Part shown: in pieces, positions 9,608-21,194 of the stretch
Layout: each line of letters starts with the position of its first letter
Position numbering within the stretch: position 1 is the first letter of the stretch
Assembly (NCBI RefSeq): GCF_002994745.2
Contig: NC_037093.1
Span: forward strand, 45,984,384 to 46,048,383
Reading direction: 5' to 3'
Length of the DNA: 64,000 nt
Origin: Rosa chinensis
Lineage: Eukaryota > Streptophyta > Magnoliopsida > Rosales > Rosaceae
Program-made: the position numbers and the translations under genes
Notes under the pieces: model-generated
Database searches by the model: none
Told to the model about the DNA's origin: nothing
What the model saw: only the letters and a program-made list of their open reading frames with translations

Positions 9608-12204
9608 ATTAACGTGGGGCCTTAATCAATTTCCTCTCAATTAGTTAGCTTTATTCTTTCCCAGTAACTCCATGTATACCTGATTACGCTATCCAATTAG
9701 CATTTAAAATCAGTATTATTAGGTTATTGGTGACCAAATGGTGTTGGCAAAGGGTATCAGTTGGTGCTAAACCATCAAAGCACCACCACTAATTCACATA
9801 ATGTGATATAATAATGGCAGCGACGGCAGTCCGGCAGTCCGGCCTTTATGGCAGAAAGACGGTGCTCAAGGCAAAGCAATGAAGGGTAACTGTTCTTTCA
9901 TCCCAAAGGATAATTATAATGTTAGTCTCTAAATTGTTGCTCGATTCTCACCCTAAATTTAGTCTACGAATTTAGTTTTTAATTTCATAATCTTTGGAAG
10001 TAACATGTTGTTTAAACTCCTACGAGCAACGGCAATTGAAAATTGTTATTTAGTCTGAATTTTGTGTTTAATTATATTTTCAGGACTGGATATTGAGACA
10101 ATGAGACTTATTTAGTTTGAAGCTTAGAACAGTGAAAACTACATAATTAGAGAGCATCTCAATATTGCCTTGTCTGCTTTCCTTAAAATATAGACAAACG
10201 CATGCAACCATGCGTGGTGGTGGTTGAAGGATCACATGGCTTCAACCAAATGAGTATTTCAAAGTGCTGTCTATATATATGCCTCCAAATATTTATGGGT
10301 AGCTCCAATATTACCTATCATGAAGAAAGCTGATCTTTAAATCCACGTGCAGGAATATTACAGTATCGATTAATCGTTTAAAAGAATCGTTGGATCATAA
10401 GAAGGTTGAACATTACATAGTAAAAACTACCTACTATATATATAGAACTGTATTCCACTTCAACTCCAGCACGCAGTGATATTTCTATTAGAAAATGAAA
10501 GAAAGATCAGAAAAGGAATATTTGTAGTTTTCACCATCGAGAAGAAGCAATAAAATAAAGACTTAATTATTTGTTAATACTTTTAGCATATGACCTTAAA
10601 TAACTTGAAAATAACAAAATGACAGATATGCATGCATTGCCAAAAGGAACACTGCAGGGATTGGAGCTTTTCAACTAGAAGGAATGAACAATGATGCATT
10701 AGCCATTAGCTAGCTAGCTTCTACTATTGCTCTAGTACTACTGGCTTGGAGGACTAGTGATCGATCAATAGCTAGCCAAAACAATAACATGGGTGGGCCT
10801 TGTTTGCCTAGCTATAACACGACATAATTCCTCACCAAGTTCTAGAATTAGACTATTTAACCAACTCATAATTAATAATATATTAAGCTTAAGCATGTTC
10901 AAATAAGCTGGATCAACATTAGCCTAGCTAAGCTAGGTTAGCTATCGACCTCTCAATTAATTAGTGTTGTTTGGACGTCCACTGAGTTTATATATGGATC
11001 CATGCTGTCTCAGTCATTGGTGTGTTGCATCCTCATTCATCACACAAAAGGAATTTGATTAAACTTTTTGTTGCAGTAATGCAGTATATAAACTAATCTT
11101 AATTTGGCCACACATAATAAGAATAAAACCTCACAAGCTAGGGTTTGAGGGTCGATGCATTTGTAATGCTGGATTGCACTCTAATAATCTTCAGAGTTGT
11201 TTTAATAAGAACCCTAATTAATTAGTTCTCTACCTAGATAGTTCAGAAATCGAATGCCAATATTATTTATTCATACTCTTCTCCGCCTCTTCAAATTCTA
11301 GGTAACTATACAACAGGTTTCATAGTTTTATTGTTGCCGTCACGTAGCTACTGGTCAAATAAATTAACTTTAAATCTCTATATAGTGCTTATTTTCACAT
11401 GCAAAATCTCTATATAATTACATTGAGGTTATAGGCTTAGAGCAAGGTTCCAAATTCATTAAGGGAGTTGACTAATTATATGAGGTGCATATTAGCTTAA
11501 CTGTCTTAATATCCGATTTTATTGAAAAATATTTATGCATAGTGTTGACAAATAATCTTGTGCATATATTTTCCCTCTGAAAAGTTGAATCCTCCTTAGC
11601 ATTACTAGATCCAGACTTAGGGTTTGTCTCTTTTGAGTCAAAAGGCCAGTTTAGCGATGAGAACAGCATGTTTGCGACCAATTCGTACAAAGGAGCAGAT
11701 GTTATTTGCAGATTTGGTAGCGCCTTATTTATCAGCAAGAGAGTCGTCCTGGCTAGGGTTCAAGGTTATTTAGGTTTCTTGAACTCGCTCAGCCTTTCTA
11801 TTTAACCAAAGATTATTCGACTAATGAAGTGCTACTTAATCAATTCAAGTACCCGTTGTATTGGTTATATTGCTCTTGTGCATATAATTAATTAATCCCA
11901 GATGTAGCTATCAGATATGCTTTAAAGTTAATGTAGTTTATTAGTTAGTTTTCTTTCGTTTCAATCGACTATCAACAAGAGTTTCATATTCAGGATAGAC
12001 TCTCAAGGAATTCTAAAGTTACTTGCACCAAATGATCAGCTCCAGCTAGCTTTCATATAACTAAGTGAAGGATGCTCATGAGATGAGCCTTTGGTAATCT
12101 GAATTCTCTTCTGGAGTGTGAACCCTAATACTCAAAACCCGAATGGGCGTCCTTAGTTATACAAGTGAAAAAACATAGTAAAAACTAAATGTATATACTT
12201 CCTA

Positions 12205-12237
<33 letters not shown>

Positions 12238-12960
12238 AGAGCTCTTACTATATTCCAAAGACAACATGCAATAGCCAACTCTGTGGTTAAGTAGTAGTGT
12301 AGTACTCATCACTTACTAAGCCACCAGCAGTATGCAAAACCTGAGAGCTACATTTCAAGCTTTACATCTTTCCCCAACTTTCATGCTTTACATGAATATT
12401 ATCCGCAACAAAACCAGCATATATATGTAGACAGAAAGTAAAGATTTGGCATGTGACTACTTTTGAATCCCATATCTAAGAAAGATGAGTAACTGGACGA
12501 ATATCACGGGCACTCATATGGTTTTTCTATGATAAAGGGATAAGACCATGATTATATGTTCTGCTAGACTTTGACCAATATCCAATTCTACTGATGCACT
12601 CCCTCTTAAAAGAAAAGAAATAGTATTAATATTTCTGAGAGTACTGAGATCGGAAGCATTCTTCAATCTTTGTTTGCAGATATAGGAGATATGTTTTCAG
12701 AGAATAACTATATCAAATTGTGCAAGAAGCTCAGAAAATTTTCAGATATGGGGGAATTGTGAGGCAATTCATTGAAACCAACCAGACAAGAAAATTAAGA
12801 TACATAGATGAGAAATTGACAACTAAAGAAACCACACCCGTGACAGAATCTCAAAAATAACCAGCTATATGTACCCAGGCAAATTATAAAATATATTAAC
12901 AAATATCACATCTCCCCATTTTACACTTAAACAGATTCTAGCTATAACTATAATCTTCCT
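9608..12960. other. 3.3-kb spacer between the tandem bHLH genes
   Basis: No gene or complete mobile element was recognised. The sequence is AT-rich with runs of TAGCTAGC. An 88-codon minus-strand frame (11472-11738) has no recognisable domain. A segment at about 10785-10880 resembles 43223-43335 (see findings). The right end forms the 3' flank of the second bHLH gene. Confidence 0.4.
12206..12240. repeat. (TA)n(TG)n microsatellite
   Basis: A TA run passes directly into a GT run and ends in GAGAG. Confidence 0.9.
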
Positions 12961-13057
12961 TTGTATATATTCTCTTTTCCACTTTTATTCTTTTTTTTTT
13001 GTTTTCTCTTCTTAACATCCAGAAATTACATAATCAAACATTTTAGCCTCTCTTTCT

Positions 13058-13570
13058 CTATGGGATATTGTAAACTTCCACAATTCTTGTCATCACCTTT
13101 ACCTGTGTGGCAAGGCACTTCATGTAATGAGCAGTTTCTTCCAACAAGCTGCAAGTATCCATGACCTGACCGCCCGGAACAAGCCTCCGAAGCTTATCTA
13201 CTTGACCCAAACCACCAACCTCGACCCGGTCCTTGCTATTATTCCCTTTCTGCAGATCACATATTCTTTTCTTCATGGACAACTGACGAGTACTGCTGCC
13301 AATATTTCTCGTCGGTGCGTAGCCTTTACGTGTCTGATTTCGGATCTTCCAAAGCAACGCCCGACTCCAAGCTCTTCTATTCCCTACAGAAGAAGCCATG
13401 GATCCATAAGCAGCAGCTTTGATTAGACGATGGCGTCTCCGGATCTCTCTTGATGATCTGGGTTGCTGACGATGCTTATTTATTATCGACAGGGCTCTCA
13501 GCAATCCTTTGGTGAACCTAGATTTGAGGGAATTAGGGTTTGGAGATAACAATAAGCTCCTAGAATTCAT
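13058..13570 (-). CDS. IBH1-like atypical bHLH protein, copy 2
   Basis: An intronless 170-residue protein that is clearly paralogous to 8369-8875. It shares LKSRFTKGLLRAL at the N-terminus, GNRRAWSRALLWKIRN in the atypical basic region, and the HLH from DKLRRLVPGG to KVMTRIVE. The open frame extends upstream to 13690, but the ATG at 13570 was chosen. It aligns with the start of copy 1, and the extra 40 residues overlap the conserved non-coding leader. It differs by a longer linker (about residues 98-122) without the lysine run. The family represses cell elongation by sequestering activating bHLH proteins; a DNA-binding role is unlikely. The two copies are same-strand, about 4.2 kb apart, and probably arose by tandem duplication. 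Confidence 0.9.
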   Translation of the reverse strand: MNSRSLLLSPNPNSLKSRFTKGLLRALSIINKHRQQPRSSREIRRRHRLIKAAAYGSMASSVGNRRAWSRALLWKIRNQTRKGYAPTRNIGSSTRQLSMKKRICDLQKGNNSKDRVEVGGLGQVDKLRRLVPGGQVMDTCSLLEETAHYMKCLATQVKVMTRIVEVYNIP

Positions 13571-13744
13571 GGAAACCGAAAAGAGAAGATAAAAAATTAG
13601 GGTTTTGGGGGAGACAAATGAACAAGATAAAGATTTTGTTTCTGACACAAAATTGGGGTCCAGCTTGCTCTCACAACACAACGCAACCAAGACAAAGAGG
13701 TAGAGAATTTAGCTCTGAAACTCTGACACACTTGTCTCTCAAAT

Positions 13745-13753
13745 CTTATATAC
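13745..13753 (-). promoter_or_regulatory. TATA box of bHLH copy 2
   Basis: The minus strand reads GGTATATAAGA about 175 bp upstream of the chosen ATG. It is followed by a CT/CA-rich leader with the TGTCAGA motifs shared with copy 1. Confidence 0.55.
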
Positions 13754-14023
13754 CCAAAGAAACAGGAGAGATAGATGTGATTAGGCAATTTAAGGAAGGA
13801 AGAGGGGAAATGAGAAAAAGAAGAGAGAAGAGAATATTGGAAATGGGAGGTTTAAAGAAGGAGGAGACTTATAGAATCAACCTTTAATAAATAAATATTA
13901 TTATTAATATTAGATTAGGGAGTAGCTAGAGCTACAGAAAGAGAAAGAGATGTGACAGGAGGATTGAATAATGGGTTTGATCTTTCATTTTCAACATGGA
14001 GTTTTTGGATGTGAAAAGGGGGC

Positions 14024-14087
14024 TTCGTGGGGCAACAAAGGACCAACTACCATATGAGCGCACATGGTTCCATTTACCCACTTGGAC
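14024..14087. promoter_or_regulatory. conserved upstream element of bHLH copy 2
   Basis: Counterpart of 9547-9607, with the core CCATATGAGCGCACATGG at 14050-14067, about 480 bp upstream of the start codon. The flanks GTGGGG...CAAC and TTCCATT.ACCCACTTGG are also shared. Confidence 0.7.
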
Positions 14088-14328
14088 CTTTCATTTTATT
14101 CTTTTAATTCTTCTTCATTTTGTTGTCTTATACTTCTTAATTTGATTCTTTCTCACTAGCTAGAGCTAACATGCTTTTTATTTAGAATTTTTGACTTAAA
14201 GCATTAAAATATACTAAAATCATCTCACTTATTCTGGCAACAAATTTTTGTTCGCACTAACCTAATGTAAAGGGAAAAGACACTTTTCGGTTCAACTTAA
14301 TTATCAAATTATGTTGATGCCACTAACA

Positions 14329-14330
<2 letters not shown>

Positions 14331-14365
<35 letters not shown>
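14331..14365. repeat. (CT)n microsatellite
   Basis: A long CT run lies at the left edge of the 68-bp tandem array. Confidence 0.9.
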
Positions 14366-14368
<3 letters not shown>

Positions 14369-14380
14369 GTCGCCACCTAT

Positions 14381-14590
14381 GTTTTTGCTTGCTATGATTT
14401 TCTCTCAATGCAGATCGCTAGCGCCAGACTTTCTCTCCTCATCGCTGTGTTTTTGCTTGCTGTGATTTTCTCTCGATGCAGATCGCCAGCGCCGGACTCT
14501 CTCTCCTCGTCACCGCCTCGTTTTTGCTCTCTGTGATTTACTCTCAGTACAGATCGCCGATGCTGGATTTCGTGCCACGTGCTCTCTCTC
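14381..14590 (+). repeat. three tandem units of about 68-71 bp
   Basis: Units start at 14381, 14449 and 14520 with GTTTTTGCT and share GTGATTTTCTCTC and GCAGATCGCC. They differ by several substitutions. Minus-strand ORFs over the array repeat the same peptide and are not convincing genes. Confidence 0.85.
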
Positions 14591-15230
14591 TCTCTCTCTC
14601 CTCCCTCGACTCCATCATCTTTTTTGTTGTTGTGGGTGGCTCCGCTGAAGCCGGTGATGGCCGCGAAGCCGCACGCTAGGTGGGGGAAGGATGAGGTGAA
14701 TCTGTCTCGCTTCTGTCGATTCTGTCTCCATTTTGGTTTTCTTTGGCTTGCTTTGTTTTTGAAATGGTTCAATGGCTCCTTGCTTTGCTTCGATTATGCA
14801 GGCGTCGTTTGACGTTTGATTGATTAATTCATGACAAAGCTCACCGCTTGAATTGTTGTACTAAAATTGTTGCAGGGGTCAATGCAAAAAAAAATTAAAA
14901 AAATTGCTGCAAGCGATGAACCATGTTCTATCGGAGAAGGTGGAAGAAATTTATGAGCTCATGGTTCGTTTACACATGTCGAGTTTCTCCTAAGCCTCGT
15001 GAATCTAATGAGGTGGCTCTCAAACTGCAATGCTTACTTTTATGTGCTAACTAGCTTTATACATATTGTGGATTGAATGAATACAAAGGTGTATGCTTGG
15101 GGTTTAACACGCTCAAACTTTTTTGAGCCACTTTCTTTTATTTTATTTTTTGGTAAAATGAGGGCAGAAGGCCCAAAAGAAAAGAAAAAAGAAAAAAAAA
15201 TGTTTTATTGGGGATCAATAGAGGTTTATT

Positions 15231-15590
15231 GGGGGGCAATAAAGGTCTATTGGGGGCAATAAACCTTTTTAACAACCTATGAGATCTCTGACGACCTCTT
15301 TGGGGACATCTGGCGAGGTTTTCAAAGAAGTTTGGTGGGTGGTGGCTGGCCTCTTCGGCCCCATATGAGATCTCCGACAACTTCTTTGGGGACTTCCGGC
15401 TAGATTTCATAAACCTCTATTGCCCCTCTATTGGGGGGGAAATAAAGGTCTGTTGGGACCCCTCTATTGGGGGGCAATAAAGGTCTTTTGGGGGCAATAA
15501 ACCTTTCCAACAATCTATGAGATCTTTGACGACCTCTTTGGGTACCTCCGGCGAGGTTTTCAGAGAAGGCTGGTGAGTGGTGGCGTGTGA
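15231..15590 (+). repeat. duplication with 238-bp period (GGGGGGCAATAAAGGTC)
   Basis: About 115 bp starting GGGGGGCAATAAAGGTC at 15231 recurs at 15469, with the same GAGATCT..GACGACCTCTTTGGG and GGCGAGGTTTTC blocks. A partial third version lies between them (about 15360-15430). Confidence 0.8.
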
Positions 15591-16147
15591 CCGGATTACG
15601 AAGGCCAGTCTTTGGCCAGAATCCGGTGACCAGATTCCAACGATCATTGGTCGGAATTCAGCGACTGGTGACCAGAATCCAGCTGCCAGTGACCGGACTC
15701 TGGCAAAATCTCCTATGGCTTCTCTCTCTCTCTCTCTCTCTCTATATGTAATAAAGGGGTAAGAGTAAAATAGTCAAAAAAAAAATTAATTAGGTATTAG
15801 GGAAGACCTTATTAGAGTCTTTATGGGTAAAGGGGAATTAAAAAAACTTAATAGGGTAAGTGGGATAAATGACCCTAGAATTAGGGTAAATGAAAAAAAA
15901 CCCCTTTTATTTATATACATATATCATTCTCTTTGTATTTATATACGAATTTAACTCCTTTTGGTGTCTCTAAGACAATGATATCATAGGTCACGGTGAT
16001 GGAATGATGGTGGTGACTACTAATGGATGTGTATGGATGATGACAATTAATGGCCGACGGCCGACATGAAATGGTATATGTACGTGTGTATGATATCTAA
16101 ATGTTTATTCATGAATTCAAGAAATTTTCTTTGTAAGATAGACAAAA

Positions 16148-16166
16148 TAATAATAATAATAATAAG
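16148..16166. repeat. (AAT)n microsatellite
   Basis: Six consecutive AAT units are present. Confidence 0.9.
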
Positions 16167-16276
16167 TTGTCTATTTATGACTCATTGATACATTCTATTA
16201 CAATCTTACCTCTTGATAAAAAAATATAAATTACGAACTAAATCATTGAGTTGGCTGGTAATTGTTGTAGCACTAA

Positions 16277-16614
16277 CCTCATTTGGTTCGCATAAAGTAA
16301 GCATCGGGAAATGAAAGTTGTTCATTTCTTGTGTTTGGGATCCAAAAGAAAAGGAAATACTTTCCTGAAGTAAAGAAAAATAAGGGGGAATGGTTCATTC
16401 CATACTTCAAATGAATCACTTCTCCCCTTCTTTCTTTGCATTTATTACTCACAACACATTATTTTATTGCATAAATTACAAACTTTTTAACAACTTTCCG
16501 GATAACTTTCCTTATGTTACCAAACAGCGGAATGAAAAATTTGTCAGAAATTTCATTTCCCTTCCCATGGGAAAGACAAAGGAACTACTTCCTTTCAGCA
16601 AACCAAACGAGGCC
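16277..16614. mobile_element. MITE with GGCCTCGTTTGGTT-type TIRs
   Basis: The left end CCTCATTTGGTTCGCATAAAG matches the inverted right end GGCCTCGTTTGGTTTGCTGAAAG. TAA precedes the left end and follows the right end, although the left end appears to lack two terminal bases. The length is about 340 bp with no coding capacity. The termini and TAA target would suit a Tourist-like (PIF/Harbinger) MITE. Confidence 0.65.
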
Positions 16615-16994
16615 TAAAGATATAATCACCTTGTCGCCACTACATATGTACGTAGTGACAAGATTATGATTCTTCTTGGCGTGCCGAAGTCATTAAGTAG
16701 GTTGCGGGAATACTTGTCTAGGCATCACATGTCGTTGCCTTACCAACCCCCTTAGAAGTTTGGCATAATGGATGTGACCTCCTTTGCTGTCCATCATGCT
16801 TTTAAAACAAGTTTTGCTTCACATAAAATTGCTTGACCTTAAAAAAAAAATAATAAAAGGTAAGAGGTTCTCTCTTCTCTATCCTTTGAGTCCTCCCTTC
16901 AACGGTCATCTCTCCCTCTTGCCTCGTAGATTGAGGGTAGCACGAGATTAGGATCTGACATGTGGCTGCTGCAGCGGGATTGATTTGGCGGTAC

Positions 16995-17150
16995 TGTTGT
17001 GCTTAGGGGCGGGTTTGGTTCCGATCGGTTCGGTTTTAGGCCGAAACCGAAAACTGAACCGAATTGGACTTTTGGTTCGGTTTTGAATTTTTCAAAAGTT
17101 GGAACCAAAAACCGAACCGATCGGTTCGGTTTTTTTTGGTTTTTTTTTTT
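16995..17150. repeat. CGGTT-rich inverted segment, left
   Basis: Many GGTTCGGTTTT/AACCGAA motifs lie in both orientations, starting GGGCGGGTTTGG. Similar sequence lies at 19795-19955, so the two may be ends of one non-autonomous DNA element into which the 17275-18910 repeat and other sequence were inserted. This is inference only. Confidence 0.45.
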
Positions 17151-17274
17151 TTTCAGTAAAACAATTTTTTTTGGCAAGACAATAATACAGATTTTGCTAC
17201 TTCTACTTCTACTTCTACCCCTTTGGTATTGTAACTCAGGAAGTTTTTTTTGTCTCATCAAACCTATAATAATA

Positions 17275-18910
17275 GAGAAAATTAGAAAAAAAACCCAAAA
17301 AATGAAGCTCCTATTAAGAAAAATTCCTATATTTTCTTTTAATCTACACCCATTCACATAATTAAACCTTCCTTATAGGTTTTAAGTCTATAATTAAGTT
17401 TTTTCACGTTTTTTTAGTTTGACTATTTTACCCTTCTAATTGAATAAGGAAAATATTTCTCAAATATAGTTGTTTTTTTTTTTGAATTTAAATATGGCAT
17501 CAGTTATAAACACAAATTAGAATTTAATACAATCAATTTATTTTCCCTTATTTAAAAATGATTAATTGCCTTAATTATTGTATATCTCTTACTTTCTGTT
17601 TTGATCTATATATTTGCCATTTTTTAGTAGATATGTTTGTGTAGATATTCCTATTATTAGATATCTCAACGTGATTAATCGCCTTAATTATAGTATATAA
17701 CTTATACCATATTTTAGGAGATATGTTTGTGTAGATATTCCTTTTTTAAAAAGATTAATTGCCTTAATTATTGTATATATCTTTCTTTCAGATTTGATCT
17801 ATATATTTGCTATTTTTTAGTAGTTATGCTTGTGTAGATATTCCTATTAGATTTTGTAGATTTCTCAACGTGATTAAACATCCTTTTGTGGAGATATTCC
17901 TATTATTAGATAGCACCTAAACTCTAGGTGGGAGTATTCTTGATGGCTAAAGAACTTGTGGAATCTATTGAGAAACAATAAGAGGAAAAATAAACATGCA
18001 ATCAAGAAGTACTTATAGAGTCTATTTTACCTATTCAATAGCATAAACCCTGAAAAATCACAAAACAAATACCTCTTCATCAGGAAGATACACACCTATT
18101 GAATAGGTAGCAAACACAATGCTCATCAACCGTGCCAATCAGATTAAAGGGATATGCAGTTGAACAAAGGCAACCCACCAACCTCTAATTGTGCGATCCA
18201 TTTATATCACAATCACAATTTGAAATCAAAAACATAATCGCATGATTGTGGAGAAGGTCGCACCTAAACTCTAGGTGGGAGTATTCTTTAGCCATCAAGA
18301 ACTTGTAAAATCTATTGCGAAACAATAAGAGGAAAAAGAAACATACAATCAAGAACTTGTAGAGTCTATTATACATATTCAATAGCATAAACCCTGAAAA
18401 ATCACAAAACAAATACCTCTTCGTCAGGAAGATACACACCTATTGAATAGGTATCAAACACAATGCTCATAAACCATGCCAATCAGATTAAAGGGATATG
18501 CAGTTGAACAAAGGCAACCCACCAACCTCTGATTGTGTGATCCATTTATATCACAATCGCAATTTGAAATCAAAAACATAATCGCATGATTGTGAAGATA
18601 TTTATACCGGCTTTGAATGTAGAGATTAGGTTTTTGAATGTGGAGATTACATAACCTCCAACTCAAAGGAGAGTTTTCAATTGTTGGAATCAAGGGTTGA
18701 GTAATTCCAGGCAACGTCTATGGGCAGCTGTTTCATGACTTCCATCGGCAGCAAGACTGGATTTTAATATATCATATTTAATAAGTGAATGGGGAATTTC
18801 ATAGTGGCAGCTTTAATAATTCTTAACAACATTGGGTTTTAATATTTATCCTATTTAATAGGTTTTTTTTATATTTTGAATAAACATAATTAATTGGTTT
18901 GGGTGTATAT
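17275..18910. mobile_element. unclassified 1.64-kb repeat, copy B
   Basis: Second copy of the repeat at 6034-7668, in the same orientation and of nearly the same length. It includes the AGATATGTTTGTGTAGATAT repeats, the tandem pair of about 347-bp units (starting 17913 and 18260) and the ATTTTGAATAA end. It differs by substitutions and small indels throughout and lacks the expanded CACAAT array. No coding domain was recognised. Confidence 0.75.
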
Positions 18911-18927
18911 TTTGAATAAACCTAATT

Positions 18928-19638
18928 ACTTAGTTACTCTTATAAACCTATATTTATATATCATACATTTCAAAGAAAAACCTCTATAAATTCAAAGAAA
19001 ATAAAAAAAACCGACCGTTGGATGCGATTATTACAATAAATTATGCGTGTGGTTAAAAATTTAGCCAATTTCACAATAATTTAGAACCCGATCGGATTGG
19101 TCAACCGTAGTCACTTGTATATTTTCTTGGTTGACCAATGGTGTGACGACCGCGAAACGTGCTTAATTTTTTACATCACGTTTGTAAATATTTCATCGAT
19201 GGATGTGCGTTGACATAAGATAACAATTTCAATTTTAATTACCAATACATTGGCCTATACCAATTTGCCTCCTAAAGTTGTATGACTTATATATTGTATT
19301 TAAATTGTTGAGGTTCATTCTAAAGCAACCATGAAGTGGAAAATGAATTTGGAGAAACCGCCAACTGCTCGATGGAGAGATTGTAATGTTTTATGTTGGT
19401 TGTAAAAATTTAGCCAATTTGGTTCTCGTTTCAAATTCGATCAACTAAGTCAAACTTAGTTACTATTATAAACCTATATTTATATATCAAACACTCCAAA
19501 GAGAGACCTCTATAAATTCAAAGAAAATGAAAAAAACCGACTGTTGGATGAGATTATTACAATAAATTATGCGTGTGGTAAAAAATTTAGTAAATTTCAC
19601 AATAGTTTCGAACCCGATCGGATTGGTCAACCGTAGTT
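18928..19638 (+). repeat. 185-bp direct repeat, 526-bp period
   Basis: Sequence from ACTTAGTTACT to GGTCAACCGTAG occurs at 18928-19110 and 19454-19636. The blocks CCTCTATAAATTCAAAGAAAA, AAACCGAC.GTTGGATG and CCCGATCGGATTGGTCAACC are shared. A third partial version (GTAAAAATTTAGCCAATTT) lies near 19400. It could be a short array or a TRIM-like pair; no TG...CA ends were found. Confidence 0.75.
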
Positions 19639-19684
19639 ATGATATATAGAATATATATGCACATATTCTAGAAGTATGAGAAAT

Positions 19685-19750
19685 TCCACACACACACACA
19701 CATAGATATATATATATATATATATAAACACACACACATATATATAAATT
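19685..19750. repeat. compound (CA)n(TA)n microsatellite
   Basis: CA, TA, CA and TA runs follow one another. The antisense ORF over this stretch is an artefact. Confidence 0.9.
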
Positions 19751-19794
19751 TTATAAAGTCCATCAACATATAAAATGGTAAAAAAAAAAACCTA

Positions 19795-19955
19795 AAGTTT
19801 ATGTTCGGTTCGGTTTTCATCGAGCTAAAACTGAAAACTGAACCGAACATAATCAGTTCGGTTTGGTTTTTTTTTTTCAGTTCGGGTTTGTTCAACTTCG
19901 GTTCAGTTTCCGGTGCGGTTTTTTTCGCTTTTTGGTTTCGCGAGCCCACCACAAC
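19795..19955. repeat. CGGTT-rich inverted segment, right
   Basis: Rich in TTCGGTTCGG and CTGAACCGAA motifs and ends near GCGAGCCCACC. Possible partner of 16995-17150. Confidence 0.45.
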
Positions 19956-20378
19956 TTATGCTCGATCTAAAGTTTAGGTGAGGTTGGTCTTGGAGGTTTT
20001 TAGGGCTTTCCTAATCGCTTGCGATATAAAAAGTTTTTATTGTTGTGATTTCCTGGGCAGAAGTCGTGTTATTCCCATAGGGATTAAGGAGTCTATCTAG
20101 CTTTTAGATCTTCCAAGTGGCTAACCAAATGAGGTGGAAAATCAAAGAATAAGTCGGAGTCTTTGGCGGGGGATTATGTGACTCTTGAGAGAATCATTGC
20201 AAAAAACAACATATTCTGATCGAGTTCAGTTATTTACATATTTTTCATTTCTAGTATATGTAATAGAACTGCATAGTATTACTAATGATGGCTCTTTCTA
20301 TCACATCTAGTGAAGAACTGAAGAATGGATAATTATGTATAATTTTGTTTGGCTCTGTCCTAGTTTGGCATTATCTTT

Positions 20379-21101
20379 TATGATGCCCGAACGTGCCAAC
20401 ACCGTGAGGTATAGTGGTCGGGGCGTCCCTAGACCTGAAATCTTCTCAAACACTGTGAATGAAGAGAGCACCAATCTCATCACAAGGTTCTTTTCTATGC
20501 CTTACGGATAAGGACTTCTGCCTTACAGATAAGGAGTTGAGGTGTGATCTCTTGCGTCATCGAATCGATACTCATCGTTGTAGGTTGAGCAGAGCAATCA
20601 CCGAGAAGTAGGTGAAAGCACAGGCTTGCTAAAGTGTGACTTTAGCTTCGCTGGGTTGCTATGGTGTGACCCTAGCTTGTAGTTTGAGCAGAGCAATCAC
20701 TGGGAAGTAGGAGAAAGCACAGTTTGCTAAAGCGTGACTTTAGCTTTGCTAAGTTGCTAGGGCATGACCCTGGCTTCGCTGGTTTCAACTAGGTTGAAGA
20801 TTTGCTCTAAAGTGACTTTGGATAATCTGAGAGATTAGTTGATTGAGGAGTTGTGTGTTGTTTACCCTTGAAACCTGTTATATATACCTAGGGACAATTC
20901 TTTGCCATACAAGGATTATTGATCGAAGATTCCTAATTGATCTTTGCTACTCGAATCCTATAAAGGCTCGTTTTCCTTATAGATTCTGGAATAGGCGAAG
21001 CTGTTATCCAAAACCAAGTAGACTTATTTTTGAGCCTCAGGTATCGGCCCGCTATGCTCAATCCTCTAAAGGATATTGCCAAAAATAGTTTTGGGCTCAA
21101 A
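20379..21101. mobile_element. LTR-like repeat with 100-bp tandem duplication
   Basis: The block starts TGATGCCCGAACG, ends GGGCTCAAACA and contains a TATA motif (TTATATATACC, about 20879-20889), so it resembles an LTR. No matching 5-bp flank was found. Inside, a unit beginning GTAG.TTGAGCAGAGCAATCAC is tandemly duplicated (20579 and 20679). No protein domain was found. Confidence 0.4.
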
Positions 21102-21194
21102 CAAATTTAGTTAAATTTAAATATTATTTTTGGACATTCCTTAACTAAGGTAGCTAAATTAAAAGCTATTGATTTTCCTTATTCTCCTGCAAAT

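Larger units (their letters stand above)
14187..15885. mobile_element. putative TIR element with GC-rich, internally repeated interior
   Basis: The left end (a 'gacttaaagcat.aaaat' segment followed by 'atctcactta') matches 61262-61350 elsewhere in the window. The inverted right end (GGGTCATTTATCCCACTTACCC, read on the minus strand near 15838-15880) resembles the same terminal motif. The interior is sharply different from its AT-rich surroundings: CT microsatellites, a 68-bp tandem repeat, a long duplication, and stretches resembling exon/intron borders near 14800 and 14875. No transposase was recognised. Boundaries and class are tentative; a MULE-like element with captured sequence is possible. 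Confidence 0.45.

Noticed and set aside
11472..11738. 88-codon minus-strand ORF in the spacer between the bHLH genes
   Set aside because: No recognisable domain, no repeat relationship and no gene structure around it.
13571..13690. 40-residue N-terminal extension of bHLH copy 2
   Set aside because: The paralog has no equivalent, and the extension overlaps the conserved non-coding leader motif, so the ATG at 13570 is preferred.
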